Of a stretch of 5,733 nt of DNA, positions 1 through 5,733 are shown piece by piece. Under the pieces are notes generated by a model, which was not told the origin of the DNA, searched no databases, and saw nothing but the letters and a program-made list of their open reading frames with translations. The translations under genes were made by a program, and so were the position numbers. Source of the DNA: Gemmatimonadota bacterium (lineage in GTDB: Bacteria; Latescibacterota; UBA2968; UBA8231); contig VXZF01000558.1 in NCBI GenBank assembly GCA_009845645.1, forward strand, positions 1-5,733. Reading direction: 5' to 3'. Numbering within the stretch: position 1 is the stretch's first letter; every line of letters begins with the position of its first letter.

Positions 1-2061
1 TTATACCGCACTAAGCACTTGAGCGGGGTCATACCAGATCAGGCCAACGGGTTCGGAGCGATCGCCTTCGGCTTTGCAAAAAGCATCCAAAACGGTTCCC
101 CCGACGGGATCGCCCTAGTCGCCAACGGCAAGGTCGTCCAGTTCCTCAGTTACGAAGGGACGTTCACGGCAGTAGATGGTCCCGCTGACGGCATGACCAG
201 CACCGACATCCGGGTTGCCGAATCCAATTCCACGCCAGTGGAATTTTCCCTGCAACTAAAGGGCACCGGCACCGCGCCGAGTGATTTTTTTTGGAGCATA
301 CCGACCCCATCTAGCTTTGGTGCCCCAAATGCCAACCAAGTCTTCGGCACGGCCGCGGCCTCTCCTCCGGTGCTCAGAATCTGCAAAATCCAAGGGGCAG
401 GCCACAGCTCCCCGCACAAGGACGAGCAGGTCTCGACGCGGGGCATTGTAACGGCGGTCGCACGCAATGGTTTCTACTTCCAAGACCCAATCGGCGACGG
501 CGACGAACGCACATCCGACGGGATGTTCGTCTATACCAAAAGCGCCCCAAAGGTCGCCATCGGCGACGAAGTACAGGTGACCGGCACCGTGATCGAATAC
601 ATTCCCGGCGGCGCGGCTACCAACAATCTGTCGATAACCCAGTTTTCGCAGCCTGACCGCATTCAGACCTTGTCAACCAACAACCCTATACCGGCTCCAG
701 TGGTCCTTGGCGCGGCCGGCCGCCAGCCGCCGACAAAGGTGATCGACAACGACCGCTTCGCAGTTTTCGACCCAGCCGAAGACGGCATTGACTTCTACGA
801 GTCGCTAGAAGGAATGCTGGTGGAAGTGCAGAACGCGGTCGCCATTAGTCCGACCAACCGCTTTGGCGAAATTGTCGTCCTCACCGATGCAGGTGCGGGG
901 CAGCAGCTCAACTCGCGGGGTGGGTTGAATCTAACGCCGCATACCCTACATCCGCAGCGCATCCAGCTCGACGACAGCCTGCTACCCGGCGACATGCCGG
1001 CTGTGCAGGTCGGCGATGCCCTCGGCCATGTGTACGGCCCGGTTAGCTACCGCTTTGGCAACTTTGAGGTGCTCGTTTTGACCGAGCCGGTGGTCGAAAG
1101 CGCCGGCTTGGCACCGGAAACGACCGCCCTCGTCGGCACGGCCCAGCATCTGACGGTGGGCAGCTTCAACGTGTTCAATCTCGATCCCAATGACGACGAC
1201 AACAGTGCGGATGTAGCGGACGGTCAATTCGCGGCCCTTGCCGACCAAATCGTCCATCGTCTGCGTGCGCCGGATGTGCTGGCCTTGCAGGAAGTGCAGG
1301 ACAACACTGGCGCGGCCAACGACGGCACCACTTCAGCGGACCAGACGGCGCAAACGCTCATAGCCGCCATTGCTGCGGCCGGTGGCCCGAAGTATGCGTA
1401 TGCCGATGTCGCGCCCCCAGATGGGGCCGACGGCGGCCAGCCGGGCGGCAATATCCGCGTTGCGTACCTCTACCAGCCCGCTCGGGTGGCCCTGATTGGT
1501 TCGGTAGAGCGCATTGAAGACGACGCCTTCCGCCGCAGCCGCAAACCGCTCAAGGCCGCGTTCGATTTCAAGGGAACCAAGCTGACGGTGATCAACTGCC
1601 ACTTCTCGTCCAAGTTTGGCAGCCCACCCCTCTTCGGTCGAATCCAGCCGCCGACCAATGGCGGGCTCGCCCAGCGCCTCGCGCAGGCCGCGTTCATCCA
1701 CGACCTCGTCGCCGACTTGCTAACCGTTGATCCCAACGCCAACATCGTCGTGCTCGGAGATCTCAACGAAAGCCCGTTTCCGCTCGCTCCAGTGCAACCG
1801 CCGCCGGGCGACGTCCTGCAAACGCTTACCGGTACTCCGCCGATCCTCTTCAATCTCGGCGACGCGGTGGATGGGGATTTGGCCTATTCCTATAACTTTC
1901 AGGGCATCTCCCAGCAACTCGACTACCTGCTAGTCAGCTCGGCCCTGCTCGCGCTCCAGCCCGAGTTCGACTATGTCCACGTCAACACCGAGTTCCCCAA
2001 CCAAGCCAGCGACCACGACCCCATCCTCGCGCGGTTGCTGCTTTATGATCGCCCAGACTAG
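1..2061 (+). CDS. Extracellular nuclease, ExeM/NucH-like (LTD + OB-fold + EEP nuclease), 5' partial
   Basis: Probably a secreted, metal-dependent endonuclease that degrades DNA (perhaps also RNA) outside the cell for nutrient or phosphate scavenging or biofilm turnover. The frame is open to the left edge, so the signal peptide and true start lie outside; the TTG at 19 lacks a ribosome site and falls mid-domain. Residues below are counted from that TTG. Residues 1-110 resemble the end of a lamin-tail domain (GIALVANGKVVQFLSYEG, then SLQLKGTG). About 119-220 is the OB-fold region typical of these nucleases (IQGAGHSSP, then FYFQDPIGDGD). About 378-677 is an EEP domain with all expected motifs: SFNVFN (382-387), LQEV with catalytic Glu425, NIRVAYLY (478-485), CHF with His528, GDLNESP with Asp581 and Asn583, and SDHDP with Asp665/His666. 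The protein ends directly after this domain, with no sorting or anchoring tail. Family assignment is firm; substrate and secretion are inferred. Confidence 0.9.
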   Translation, partial: LYRTKHLSGVIPDQANGFGAIAFGFAKSIQNGSPDGIALVANGKVVQFLSYEGTFTAVDGPADGMTSTDIRVAESNSTPVEFSLQLKGTGTAPSDFFWSIPTPSSFGAPNANQVFGTAAASPPVLRICKIQGAGHSSPHKDEQVSTRGIVTAVARNGFYFQDPIGDGDERTSDGMFVYTKSAPKVAIGDEVQVTGTVIEYIPGGAATNNLSITQFSQPDRIQTLSTNNPIPAPVVLGAAGRQPPTKVIDNDRFAVFDPAEDGIDFYESLEGMLVEVQNAVAISPTNRFGEIVVLTDAGAGQQLNSRGGLNLTPHTLHPQRIQLDDSLLPGDMPAVQVGDALGHVYGPVSYRFGNFEVLVLTEPVVESAGLAPETTALVGTAQHLTVGSFNVFNLDPNDDDNSADVADGQFAALADQIVHRLRAPDVLALQEVQDNTGAANDGTTSADQTAQTLIAAIAAAGGPKYAYADVAPPDGADGGQPGGNIRVAYLYQPARVALIGSVERIEDDAFRRSRKPLKAAFDFKGTKLTVINCHFSSKFGSPPLFGRIQPPTNGGLAQRLAQAAFIHDLVADLLTVDPNANIVVLGDLNESPFPLAPVQPPPGDVLQTLTGTPPILFNLGDAVDGDLAYSYNFQGISQQLDYLLVSSALLALQPEFDYVHVNTEFPNQASDHDPILARLLLYDRPD
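2058..2061. other. Shared palindromic stop: CTAG ends both convergent genes
   Basis: The plus-strand nuclease stops with TAG at 2059-2061. The minus-strand RRM gene stops with TAG read from 2060 to 2058. Both are contained in the self-complementary tetramer CTAG, so the two coding regions overlap by four bases and have no 3' intergenic space. I see no GC-rich hairpin followed by a T-run within about 50 bases on either side, so each transcript probably runs antisense into its neighbour. Confidence 0.9.
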
Positions 2062-2429
2062 GACCCCCGCCGTCCACTCCGCCGCATATTGCCCGCGTTC
2101 TGCTGGCCGCCGCGAGGTGAGAAAAAACTACTGCGCTGCTGGTCAGCGCGGTTGCCGCCCCTGCCCGACCCGCGCCCGGCCTTATCCTTGCGCTCGTGCG
2201 CCTCGGTGAGGTGCAGCTTCTGCCCCTCAAATTCCTTGTCGTTGAGATGGGCGATGGCCTCTTCGCCCTCGTGCCGAGTAGCCATCTCCACGTAGCCGAA
2301 GCCGCGCGAGGCACCGCTCTTCTTGTCGCGGGCAATGGTGGCCGCCACGACCTTTCCGTACGGTTGAAAGAGCTGGACCAGCGCTTCCTTTTTAGTTGTC
2401 TTCGCCAAATTGCCCACGTGTATGTTCAC
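2058..2429 (-). CDS. Small RRM RNA-binding protein with Arg/Gly-rich C-terminal tail
   Basis: A 123-residue protein with one RNA recognition motif (about 1-81) that likely binds single-stranded RNA in the cytoplasm. RNP2 is IHVGNL (3-8), with His where Tyr or Phe is usual, and RNP1 is RGFGYVEM (42-49), retaining two aromatic residues. The 82-123 tail is basic and low-complexity, with RG/RGG-like steps (GRGSGRGGNR, SPRGG, SGRRGS). The layout matches bacterial glycine-rich RRM proteins, such as the cyanobacterial Rbp family, several of which are cold-induced. The start is the GTG at 2429: AAAGGAG lies 6 nt upstream and the product begins at the RRM, as in relatives. An in-frame GTG at 2465 would add 12 unmatched residues and lacks a comparable site. 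It is 86 nt downstream of the sulfatase and probably has its own leader. The target RNAs are unknown. Confidence 0.9.
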   Translation of the reverse strand: MNIHVGNLAKTTKKEALVQLFQPYGKVVAATIARDKKSGASRGFGYVEMATRHEGEEAIAHLNDKEFEGQKLHLTEAHERKDKAGRGSGRGGNRADQQRSSFFSPRGGQQNAGNMRRSGRRGS

Positions 2430-2515
2430 AGTGTACTCCTTTCGCTGGTGTTGTCGCCGGTGCACGGTCCCGCTCTATTGGCGACGTACATGACAAAATA
2501 TATAGCGTATTTCTT
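2430..2515 (-). promoter_or_regulatory. AT-rich leader / possible promoter region before the RRM gene
   Basis: This 86-nt gap separates the sulfatase stop from the RRM start. Its upstream third is strikingly AT-rich for this window; TATATATTTTGTCA reads from 2504 to 2491 on the minus strand and could hold a -10-like hexamer (TATATA or TATATT). I could not find a convincing -35 box 16-18 nt upstream, so a sigma70 promoter is not proven. Downstream there is a weak 6-bp inverted repeat (GTCGCC at 2453-2458, GGCGAC at 2480-2485) that could fold in the leader RNA. No T-run terminator for the sulfatase transcript is visible, so read-through is possible. Confidence 0.3.
2436..2442 (-). promoter_or_regulatory. 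Ribosome binding site deciding the RRM protein start
   Basis: AAAGGAG reads from 2442 to 2436 on the minus strand, 6 nt before the GTG at 2429. This is a near-ideal Shine-Dalgarno element and the main reason for preferring this GTG over the in-frame GTG at 2465. Confidence 0.8.
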
Positions 2516-3916
2516 TTACCGCTGCATCCGCGTCTTTCCGTACCAATCCATCATCCGCTCCACCATTGCTCCCCGCGTTCCCGCATGAGCCGGATCGTCG
2601 TACAGGTTGTACAACTCGTCCGGGTCCTCTTCTAAATGATACAACTCCCCGTAGGGTTCCCCGGGGTAAAAAACCAATTTCCACGCCTCGGTTCGCGCCA
2701 TGATGCGCGGGCCGTACTCGGAAAATGCAGTCTCGTGCAATACGGCCTCTTCCCCGCGCAGCAACGGCCCCAAAGAAAGCCCCGCTGCCCCAGCCAACGG
2801 CCCCAATCCCGCCATTTCCAAAAAGGTCGGGCCTAGGTCAATCAGCTCTACTAACGGATCGCGCACCCCCAGCCGCTCGACTCCGGGACCGGCAAAAACC
2901 AACGGCACCCGCGCCACGGAGTCGTAGTGGGACGAGAACTTATAGACTTGGTGATGGTCGCCAAGGCAGTCGCCGTGATCCGAGGTAAATACAAAAACCG
3001 TATTGTCTAACTCGCCTCGCTCGTCAATGGCCGCGACCATCGCGCCGACCCAATCGTCTATGGCCGTGATGTTGGCGTAGTAGTGCCGACGCATGCGGCG
3101 AATGCGCTCTGGGGTCGCCCGACTCCACCAGATCGCTGCGGGCGCAAGTCTGCCATCCATGCCCTCCATAGCTTGGCGCTGTAGCGGCGGCTTGGTGTCC
3201 AGTTCGTTGGGGATCCCCATGGGGTCGGGAATTTCTACTCCTTCGTAGCGCGCCAGCGCGGACGCGGGCGCGTCAAAGGGGTCGTGCGGGCCGGCGAAAC
3301 CGCTCCACAAAAAGAGCGGCTTGTCAAAGTCGTGATCGCGAATGGCCTCCACGCTCCAGCGTCCAACGCAGTTGTCGATAAACAACTCTTCGTCGTGCGG
3401 CCACACAGCCGCGCCCAAGTAATCTGGCCAATTGGGCACGTCTCGGTAGTAAGTCAGCGCCGGTCGCCGAAGCCCGAACTGCATCAGATACAAGTCGTAG
3501 TCGTCCGGGTCGGGGCCGTGGTGGCCCTGCCGATAGTTCTTGTTTTCGACGACCGTGCGGTGGCGGAAACCGCACGGCAGGCGGATGGGCGCGGTGTGCA
3601 TTTTGCCGATGTTGACCGTGTGGTAGCCGCCGTCTCTGAGCTGCTCGATCCAATTGGGCTGGTCGGGCGTCAGCCACGCCTCGTTGCGGTCAATGCCGTG
3701 AGTGTGGACGTACTGGCCCGAGACGATGCTGTTGCGCGACGGGCCGCAAACGGCCCCTTGCACAAAGGCGCGACTGAACGCCACGCCGCGAGCTGCCAGC
3801 CGGTCAATGTGCGGGGTGATGACGTGGTTGTAGCCCAAGCAGCCGAGCGTGTCCCAGCGCTGTTGGTCGGTGACGATCAGGACGATATTGGGCGCGCTAT
3901 TCTCTGTCTTGCTCAT
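2516..3916 (-). CDS. S1-family (formylglycine-dependent) sulfatase, apparently cytosolic
   Basis: A 466-residue alkaline-phosphatase-superfamily sulfatase that would hydrolyse a sulfate ester. Visible active-site elements are Asp17 in TDQQRWDT; CGPSRNS with Cys57 (the residue converted to formylglycine) and Arg61; GKMH with Lys105 and His107; GPHDP with His211; SDHGD with Asp313/His314; and Lys326 in the stretch leading to RVPLV. The C-terminal segment (WKLVFYPGEPYGELYHLEEDPDE in pieces) is typical and the length is normal for the family. The start chosen is the ATG at 3916, directly before the first strand, NIVLIVTD; the open frame runs on to 4000, but that part lies inside the TPR gene and resembles no sulfatase. 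Its ribosome site is weak (GAGAAG), consistent with coupling to the overlapping TPR gene. There is no signal peptide, whereas many sulfatases are exported. It resembles choline-sulfatase/N-sulfoglucosamine-type enzymes in GKMH and DQQR, but the substrate cannot be read. No maturase (FGE or anSME) is in the window. Confidence 0.92.
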   Translation of the reverse strand: MSKTENSAPNIVLIVTDQQRWDTLGCLGYNHVITPHIDRLAARGVAFSRAFVQGAVCGPSRNSIVSGQYVHTHGIDRNEAWLTPDQPNWIEQLRDGGYHTVNIGKMHTAPIRLPCGFRHRTVVENKNYRQGHHGPDPDDYDLYLMQFGLRRPALTYYRDVPNWPDYLGAAVWPHDEELFIDNCVGRWSVEAIRDHDFDKPLFLWSGFAGPHDPFDAPASALARYEGVEIPDPMGIPNELDTKPPLQRQAMEGMDGRLAPAAIWWSRATPERIRRMRRHYYANITAIDDWVGAMVAAIDERGELDNTVFVFTSDHGDCLGDHHQVYKFSSHYDSVARVPLVFAGPGVERLGVRDPLVELIDLGPTFLEMAGLGPLAGAAGLSLGPLLRGEEAVLHETAFSEYGPRIMARTEAWKLVFYPGEPYGELYHLEEDPDELYNLYDDPAHAGTRGAMVERMMDWYGKTRMQR

Positions 3917-4703
3917 GCTTCTCAACGGCCTTTTCCAATTCGGGTAGCAGCACGTTTTTGACCCAACTAAAATCCGGATTGATTGCAAGCGCCTTTGCAA
4001 AGGCCGCTCGCGCCAGTGCTAGTTCGCCTCGGTCCTGGTAAGCGAGGCCGAGCCAAGCGTAGGTGCGGCTGTGTCCCCATGTGGGCTGGATGGGGTCGCT
4101 CGGCTCTTCTCGGGCGAAGAGTTCGGCGGCGCGCTGGAATCCTTGCAGACCCTTTTCCTTGCTGCCACCAAACATTCCGGGGGTGTTAAAATCGCGGATG
4201 GCCGTGCACAACACGACGCGCGGATTGTCGGGTGCAAGTTGTACCGCTTTTTTCAGGGCCTGCTCTGCTCTGCGCCCCAAGACCATGCCCTTGATCGGCT
4301 TGAGGCCGATCTGTCGTCCGTACGCGCTCGATAGCAGGGAGTATGCTTCGGCCGCTTGCGGGTCAATCTCAGTAGCCTTCTGCAAATGATCGACCGTGTC
4401 TTTAAGGTGCTCAGAAGCAGCGCCTTTGTTTTCTTCGCCCTCGGCCAACAGGTAATCGGCAATGCGGTAATCAGCCAAAGCGATGTAGTAGTGGCCCCAC
4501 GCGGCCAAGCTAGTGTCGGCCAAGGTGCGCTCAAACGTGGCTTTAGCCGCGTACATCGCGTCGAGAGAGCCTCCGTTTTCACCGGCTCGCAGCATCTGTT
4601 TGCCGCTGACGAGCAGGCTGTCGGCGGAGCTTCCCGTCGCCAGCGCACGAACAAAAGCGGCGAGCGAAAAGACAAAAGCGAGCGCAAGCAAAAAACGCGA
4701 CAT
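3897..4703 (-). CDS. Exported tetratricopeptide-repeat protein
   Basis: A 268-residue protein with an N-terminal signal peptide: MSR, then the hydrophobic run FLLALAFVFSLAAFV, with likely cleavage after ALA near residue 22. There is no lipobox Cys, so it is expected to be soluble in the periplasm or outside. The rest is helical with TPR-like units at roughly 100-133 (HLQKATEIDPQAAEAY), 145-170 (ALKKAVQLAPDNP) and 223-255 (AWLGLAYQDRGELALA, then KALAINPDF). Between them is NTPGMFGGSKEKG (173-185), a loop I have seen in small exported TPR proteins of unassigned role. Such repeats usually hold protein partners; no enzymatic motif is visible. The start at ATG 4703 is supported by GGAAGGAT just upstream and by the signal peptide. 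Its last 20 nt overlap the sulfatase start, suggesting joint expression. Function unknown. Confidence 0.88.
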   Translation of the reverse strand: MSRFLLALAFVFSLAAFVRALATGSSADSLLVSGKQMLRAGENGGSLDAMYAAKATFERTLADTSLAAWGHYYIALADYRIADYLLAEGEENKGAASEHLKDTVDHLQKATEIDPQAAEAYSLLSSAYGRQIGLKPIKGMVLGRRAEQALKKAVQLAPDNPRVVLCTAIRDFNTPGMFGGSKEKGLQGFQRAAELFAREEPSDPIQPTWGHSRTYAWLGLAYQDRGELALARAAFAKALAINPDFSWVKNVLLPELEKAVEKHEQDRE

Positions 4704-4716
4704 ACGTATCCTTCCG

Positions 4717-4732
4717 CCGACCGCGCGGTCGG
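4717..4732. repeat. 16-bp perfect palindrome just upstream of the TPR gene
   Basis: CCGACCGCGCGGTCGG is fully self-complementary over 16 bases. It sits immediately before the GGAAGGAT ribosome site (about 4708-4715) of the TPR gene, in the 57-nt gap after the DUF2007 gene. It could be an operator for a dimeric regulator, or an RNA hairpin (CCGACC stem, GCGC loop) that shapes ribosome access or mRNA stability. No T-run follows, so it is not a standard intrinsic terminator. Its presence is certain; its role is inferred. Confidence 0.6.
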
Positions 4733-4733
4733 T

Positions 4734-4748
4734 ATGGTTCAATGGTTC
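4734..4748. repeat. Tandem 7-bp direct repeat ATGGTTC
   Basis: ATGGTTC occurs at 4734-4740 and again at 4742-4748, separated by one A (period 8). On the minus strand it reads as GAACCAT twice, directly upstream of the palindrome at 4717-4732. Together they fill most of the gap between the DUF2007 and TPR genes. It could be part of a regulator-binding or promoter-proximal element, but two short copies can arise by chance. Confidence 0.4.
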
Positions 4749-4761
4749 TGGGAGACTGTAT

Positions 4762-5091
4762 TTAGGAAGTTCCGCTTTTTTCGACCTTAGCCGCCCCGCA
4801 GCTCCAGCAGTCCGTAAACGCCCCCGGGCACTCTTCGCCGCACGCGGCGCAGGTCCACGGTTCTCCGTCCTCCGCAGCCGTTGCAAACAAGGTGTCGATA
4901 TGCGATTTCGCGGCTGCTGCCTGTTTATCGTCTAAGACCCACAACTCCGGCCAGCACTCAATCGGGGGCAATTCACCCACCCCGCCGAGCAGATGCTGAC
5001 CGCGCAAAACGCATTCAATGCCCTGCGCAGCCAGCGAGTTTTTGAGGTGGCTAAGCATGGCCAAGTCCTGTGTGGTGTACACTCGTTCCAT
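4762..5091 (-). CDS. DUF2007-type putative signal-transducing protein with C-terminal zinc ribbon
   Basis: A 109-residue cytoplasmic protein. Residues 1-70 match the DUF2007 pattern: MERVYTTQDLAMLSHLKNSL begins a short strand and helix, then come GIECVLRGQHL, the conserved GELPP (39-43), and WPELWVLDD with a final helix. This resembles a small ferredoxin-like, PII-type fold. Residues 79-99 form a CxxC-x10-CxxC zinc ribbon (Cys81, 84, 95, 98), plus an extra Cys88. The family is annotated as putative prokaryotic signal transducers but has no settled biochemical role. The zinc ribbon may bind protein or nucleic acid. It begins 21 nt after the hybrid kinase stop, with AAGGAG 10 nt before the ATG at 5091, so the two are almost certainly co-transcribed. 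Whether it works with the kinase is unproven. Confidence 0.88.
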   Translation of the reverse strand: MERVYTTQDLAMLSHLKNSLAAQGIECVLRGQHLLGGVGELPPIECWPELWVLDDKQAAAAKSHIDTLFATAAEDGEPWTCAACGEECPGAFTDCWSCGAAKVEKSGTS

Positions 5092-5101
5092 TGTTTGTCT
5101 T

Positions 5102-5107
5102 CTCCTT
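5102..5107 (-). promoter_or_regulatory. Ribosome binding site of the DUF2007 gene
   Basis: AAGGAG reads from 5107 to 5102 on the minus strand, 10 nt before the ATG at 5091. It lies inside the 21-nt gap after the kinase stop and supports independent initiation of this second gene in the pair. Confidence 0.7.
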
Positions 5108-5112
5108 CGGCG

Positions 5113-5733
5113 TTACGCGCTGGCCGCAACTCGCTCCCGCAAGGCCGGCAGCAACCGCGCCACTTCATCCTCCAGCAATGCCAGCGCCTCCTCAGCATCG
5201 GCAAACGCTTCCTCGCGTCCGATTTCCTCCAACCGATGCGCGACCTCAGCCACCTCTTCCGCCCCGAAAACGTGCGCCGACCCCTTGAGCGTATGCGCGG
5301 CCCGCCGCAACTCGGGGCCGTCATCGCTGGCGATATGCTCGCGGATCTGCTGCATCAGCTTGGGACACTCTGCAAAAAACATCTCCGCAAGCTCGCGCAG
5401 CATGGCCTCGTCGCCGCCGACGTTTTCGAGCGCAGCATCCCACTCAAAAGGCACATCCACAGGCGCGGGCAGTCCGTCCTCATCATTGGGGCTGCCACCC
5501 TCCACGGCCGCGTACAGCTCGTGCGGGCGCACGGGCTTGGCCACATAACCGTCCATGCCCGCCGCCAAGAAGCGGTCGCGGTCGCCTTTCATGGCGTGGG
5601 CAGTCATGGCAATGATCGGAACGTGTCCGCCGGTCTGTGCCTCTGCACGGCGAATGGCCGCCGTGGCCTCTAGGCCGTCCATCTCCGGCATTTGCACGTC
5701 CATCAGCACCACGTCAAAGGGCTGCGCGGCCAC
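5113..5733 (-). CDS. Hybrid sensor histidine kinase, C-terminal part (receiver + Hpt), 5' partial
   Basis: The last 206 residues of a larger gene that continues beyond the right edge; the frame stays open to 5733, and the GTG there is just an internal Val codon. Residues below are counted from the edge. Residues 1-78 are the second part of a receiver domain: [15 protein letters not shown] with phospho-acceptor Asp12, MTAHAM with Thr44, and the conserved Lys66 in VAKPV. The domain's first 40 or so residues, with the acidic pair, are outside. A short linker leads to an Hpt domain (about 96-200), with the lead-in [22 protein letters not shown] and phospho-acceptor His147 in AAHTLKGSA. This is the tail of a multistep phosphorelay kinase (ArcB/BarA-like layout), passing phosphate Asp to His to an external response regulator. 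The sensor and kinase core are expected upstream; a stand-alone receiver-Hpt protein is the alternative. The DUF2007 gene follows after 21 nt. Confidence 0.92.
   Translation of the reverse strand: MAAQPFDVVLMDVQMPEMDGLEATAAIRRAEAQTGGHVPIIAMTAHAMKGDRDRFLAAGMDGYVAKPVRPHELYAAVEGGSPNDEDGLPAPVDVPFEWDAALENVGGDEAMLRELAEMFFAECPKLMQQIREHIASDDGPELRRAAHTLKGSAHVFGAEEVAEVAHRLEEIGREEAFADAEEALALLEDEVARLLPALRERVAASA

Noticed and set aside
19..21. TTG as the start codon of the nuclease
   Set aside because: The frame is open from base 1, there is no ribosome site, and the residues at this point are already inside the lamin-tail-like domain, so the gene starts outside the window.
285..292. A run of eight T in the nuclease as a programmed frameshift or sequencing error
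   Set aside because: The frame continues without a break through the run into well-conserved domains, so there is no sign of a shift.
3284..3961. A 225-codon open frame on the plus strand antisense to the sulfatase
   Set aside because: It mirrors the codon bias of the sulfatase, which has a full active-site motif set. The antisense product is low-complexity Val/Ala/Arg-rich with no recognisable domain.
3917..4000. A 28-residue N-terminal extension of the sulfatase
   Set aside because: It lies wholly inside the TPR gene in another frame, has no sulfatase similarity and is not a signal peptide. The ATG at 3916 fits the family.
4717..4732. The palindrome as an intrinsic terminator of the DUF2007 gene
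   Set aside because: No T-run follows it in either direction, and it directly abuts the next gene's ribosome site.
4704..4886. A 61-residue N-terminal extension of the TPR protein
   Set aside because: It is Arg/Ala-rich, overlaps the DUF2007 gene, and would bury a clear signal peptide that begins at the ATG at 4703 behind a good ribosome site.
4993..5673. A 226-codon open frame on the plus strand opposite the receiver-Hpt region and part of the DUF2007 gene
   Set aside because: It spans two real minus-strand genes and their gap, shows no domain, and is explained by GC-rich third positions on the opposite strand.

Overview
The window looks like ordinary chromosome from a GC-rich Gram-negative-type bacterium, probably environmental and perhaps marine. 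Supporting signs are the high GC at third codon positions, clear AAGGAG-type ribosome binding sites, a typical signal peptide, a sulfatase and a secreted nuclease. The sequence does not fix the phylum. Lineages rich in sulfatases (Planctomycetota, Latescibacterota, Poribacteria and relatives) are only a guess. I see no rRNA, tRNA, CRISPR array, insertion sequence or phage gene.

Layout. A 5'-truncated plus-strand gene (1-2061) encodes an ExeM/NucH-type extracellular nuclease with lamin-tail-like, OB-fold and endonuclease/exonuclease/phosphatase (EEP) domains. Everything else is on the minus strand. Read in the direction of transcription, from 5733 down to 2058, the order is: the C-terminal end of a hybrid histidine kinase (receiver plus Hpt); a DUF2007 protein with a C-terminal zinc ribbon, 21 nt later; an exported TPR protein, 57 nt later; an S1-type sulfatase whose start overlaps the TPR gene by 20 nt; and, after an 86-nt AT-rich gap, a small RRM RNA-binding protein with an arginine/glycine-rich tail. 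The nuclease and RRM genes converge and share a single palindromic CTAG as both stop codons. Coding density is very high and no stretch over 100 bases lacks a gene.

How the parts may work together. Spacing suggests kinase-DUF2007 and TPR-sulfatase as two tightly linked pairs that may form one transcript. A 16-bp perfect palindrome and a tandem 7-bp repeat lie between the pairs. The RRM gene probably has its own leader. The kinase end holds the last steps of a His-Asp-His phosphorelay, but its response regulator is not here. The sulfatase has the formylglycine motif and needs a maturase encoded elsewhere. No link between the nuclease and the minus-strand genes is evident beyond adjacency.

I found no convincing undescribed system. 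The points most worth checking are the shared stop, the palindrome/repeat element, the apparently cytosolic sulfatase coupled to an exported TPR protein, and the RG-tailed RRM protein.
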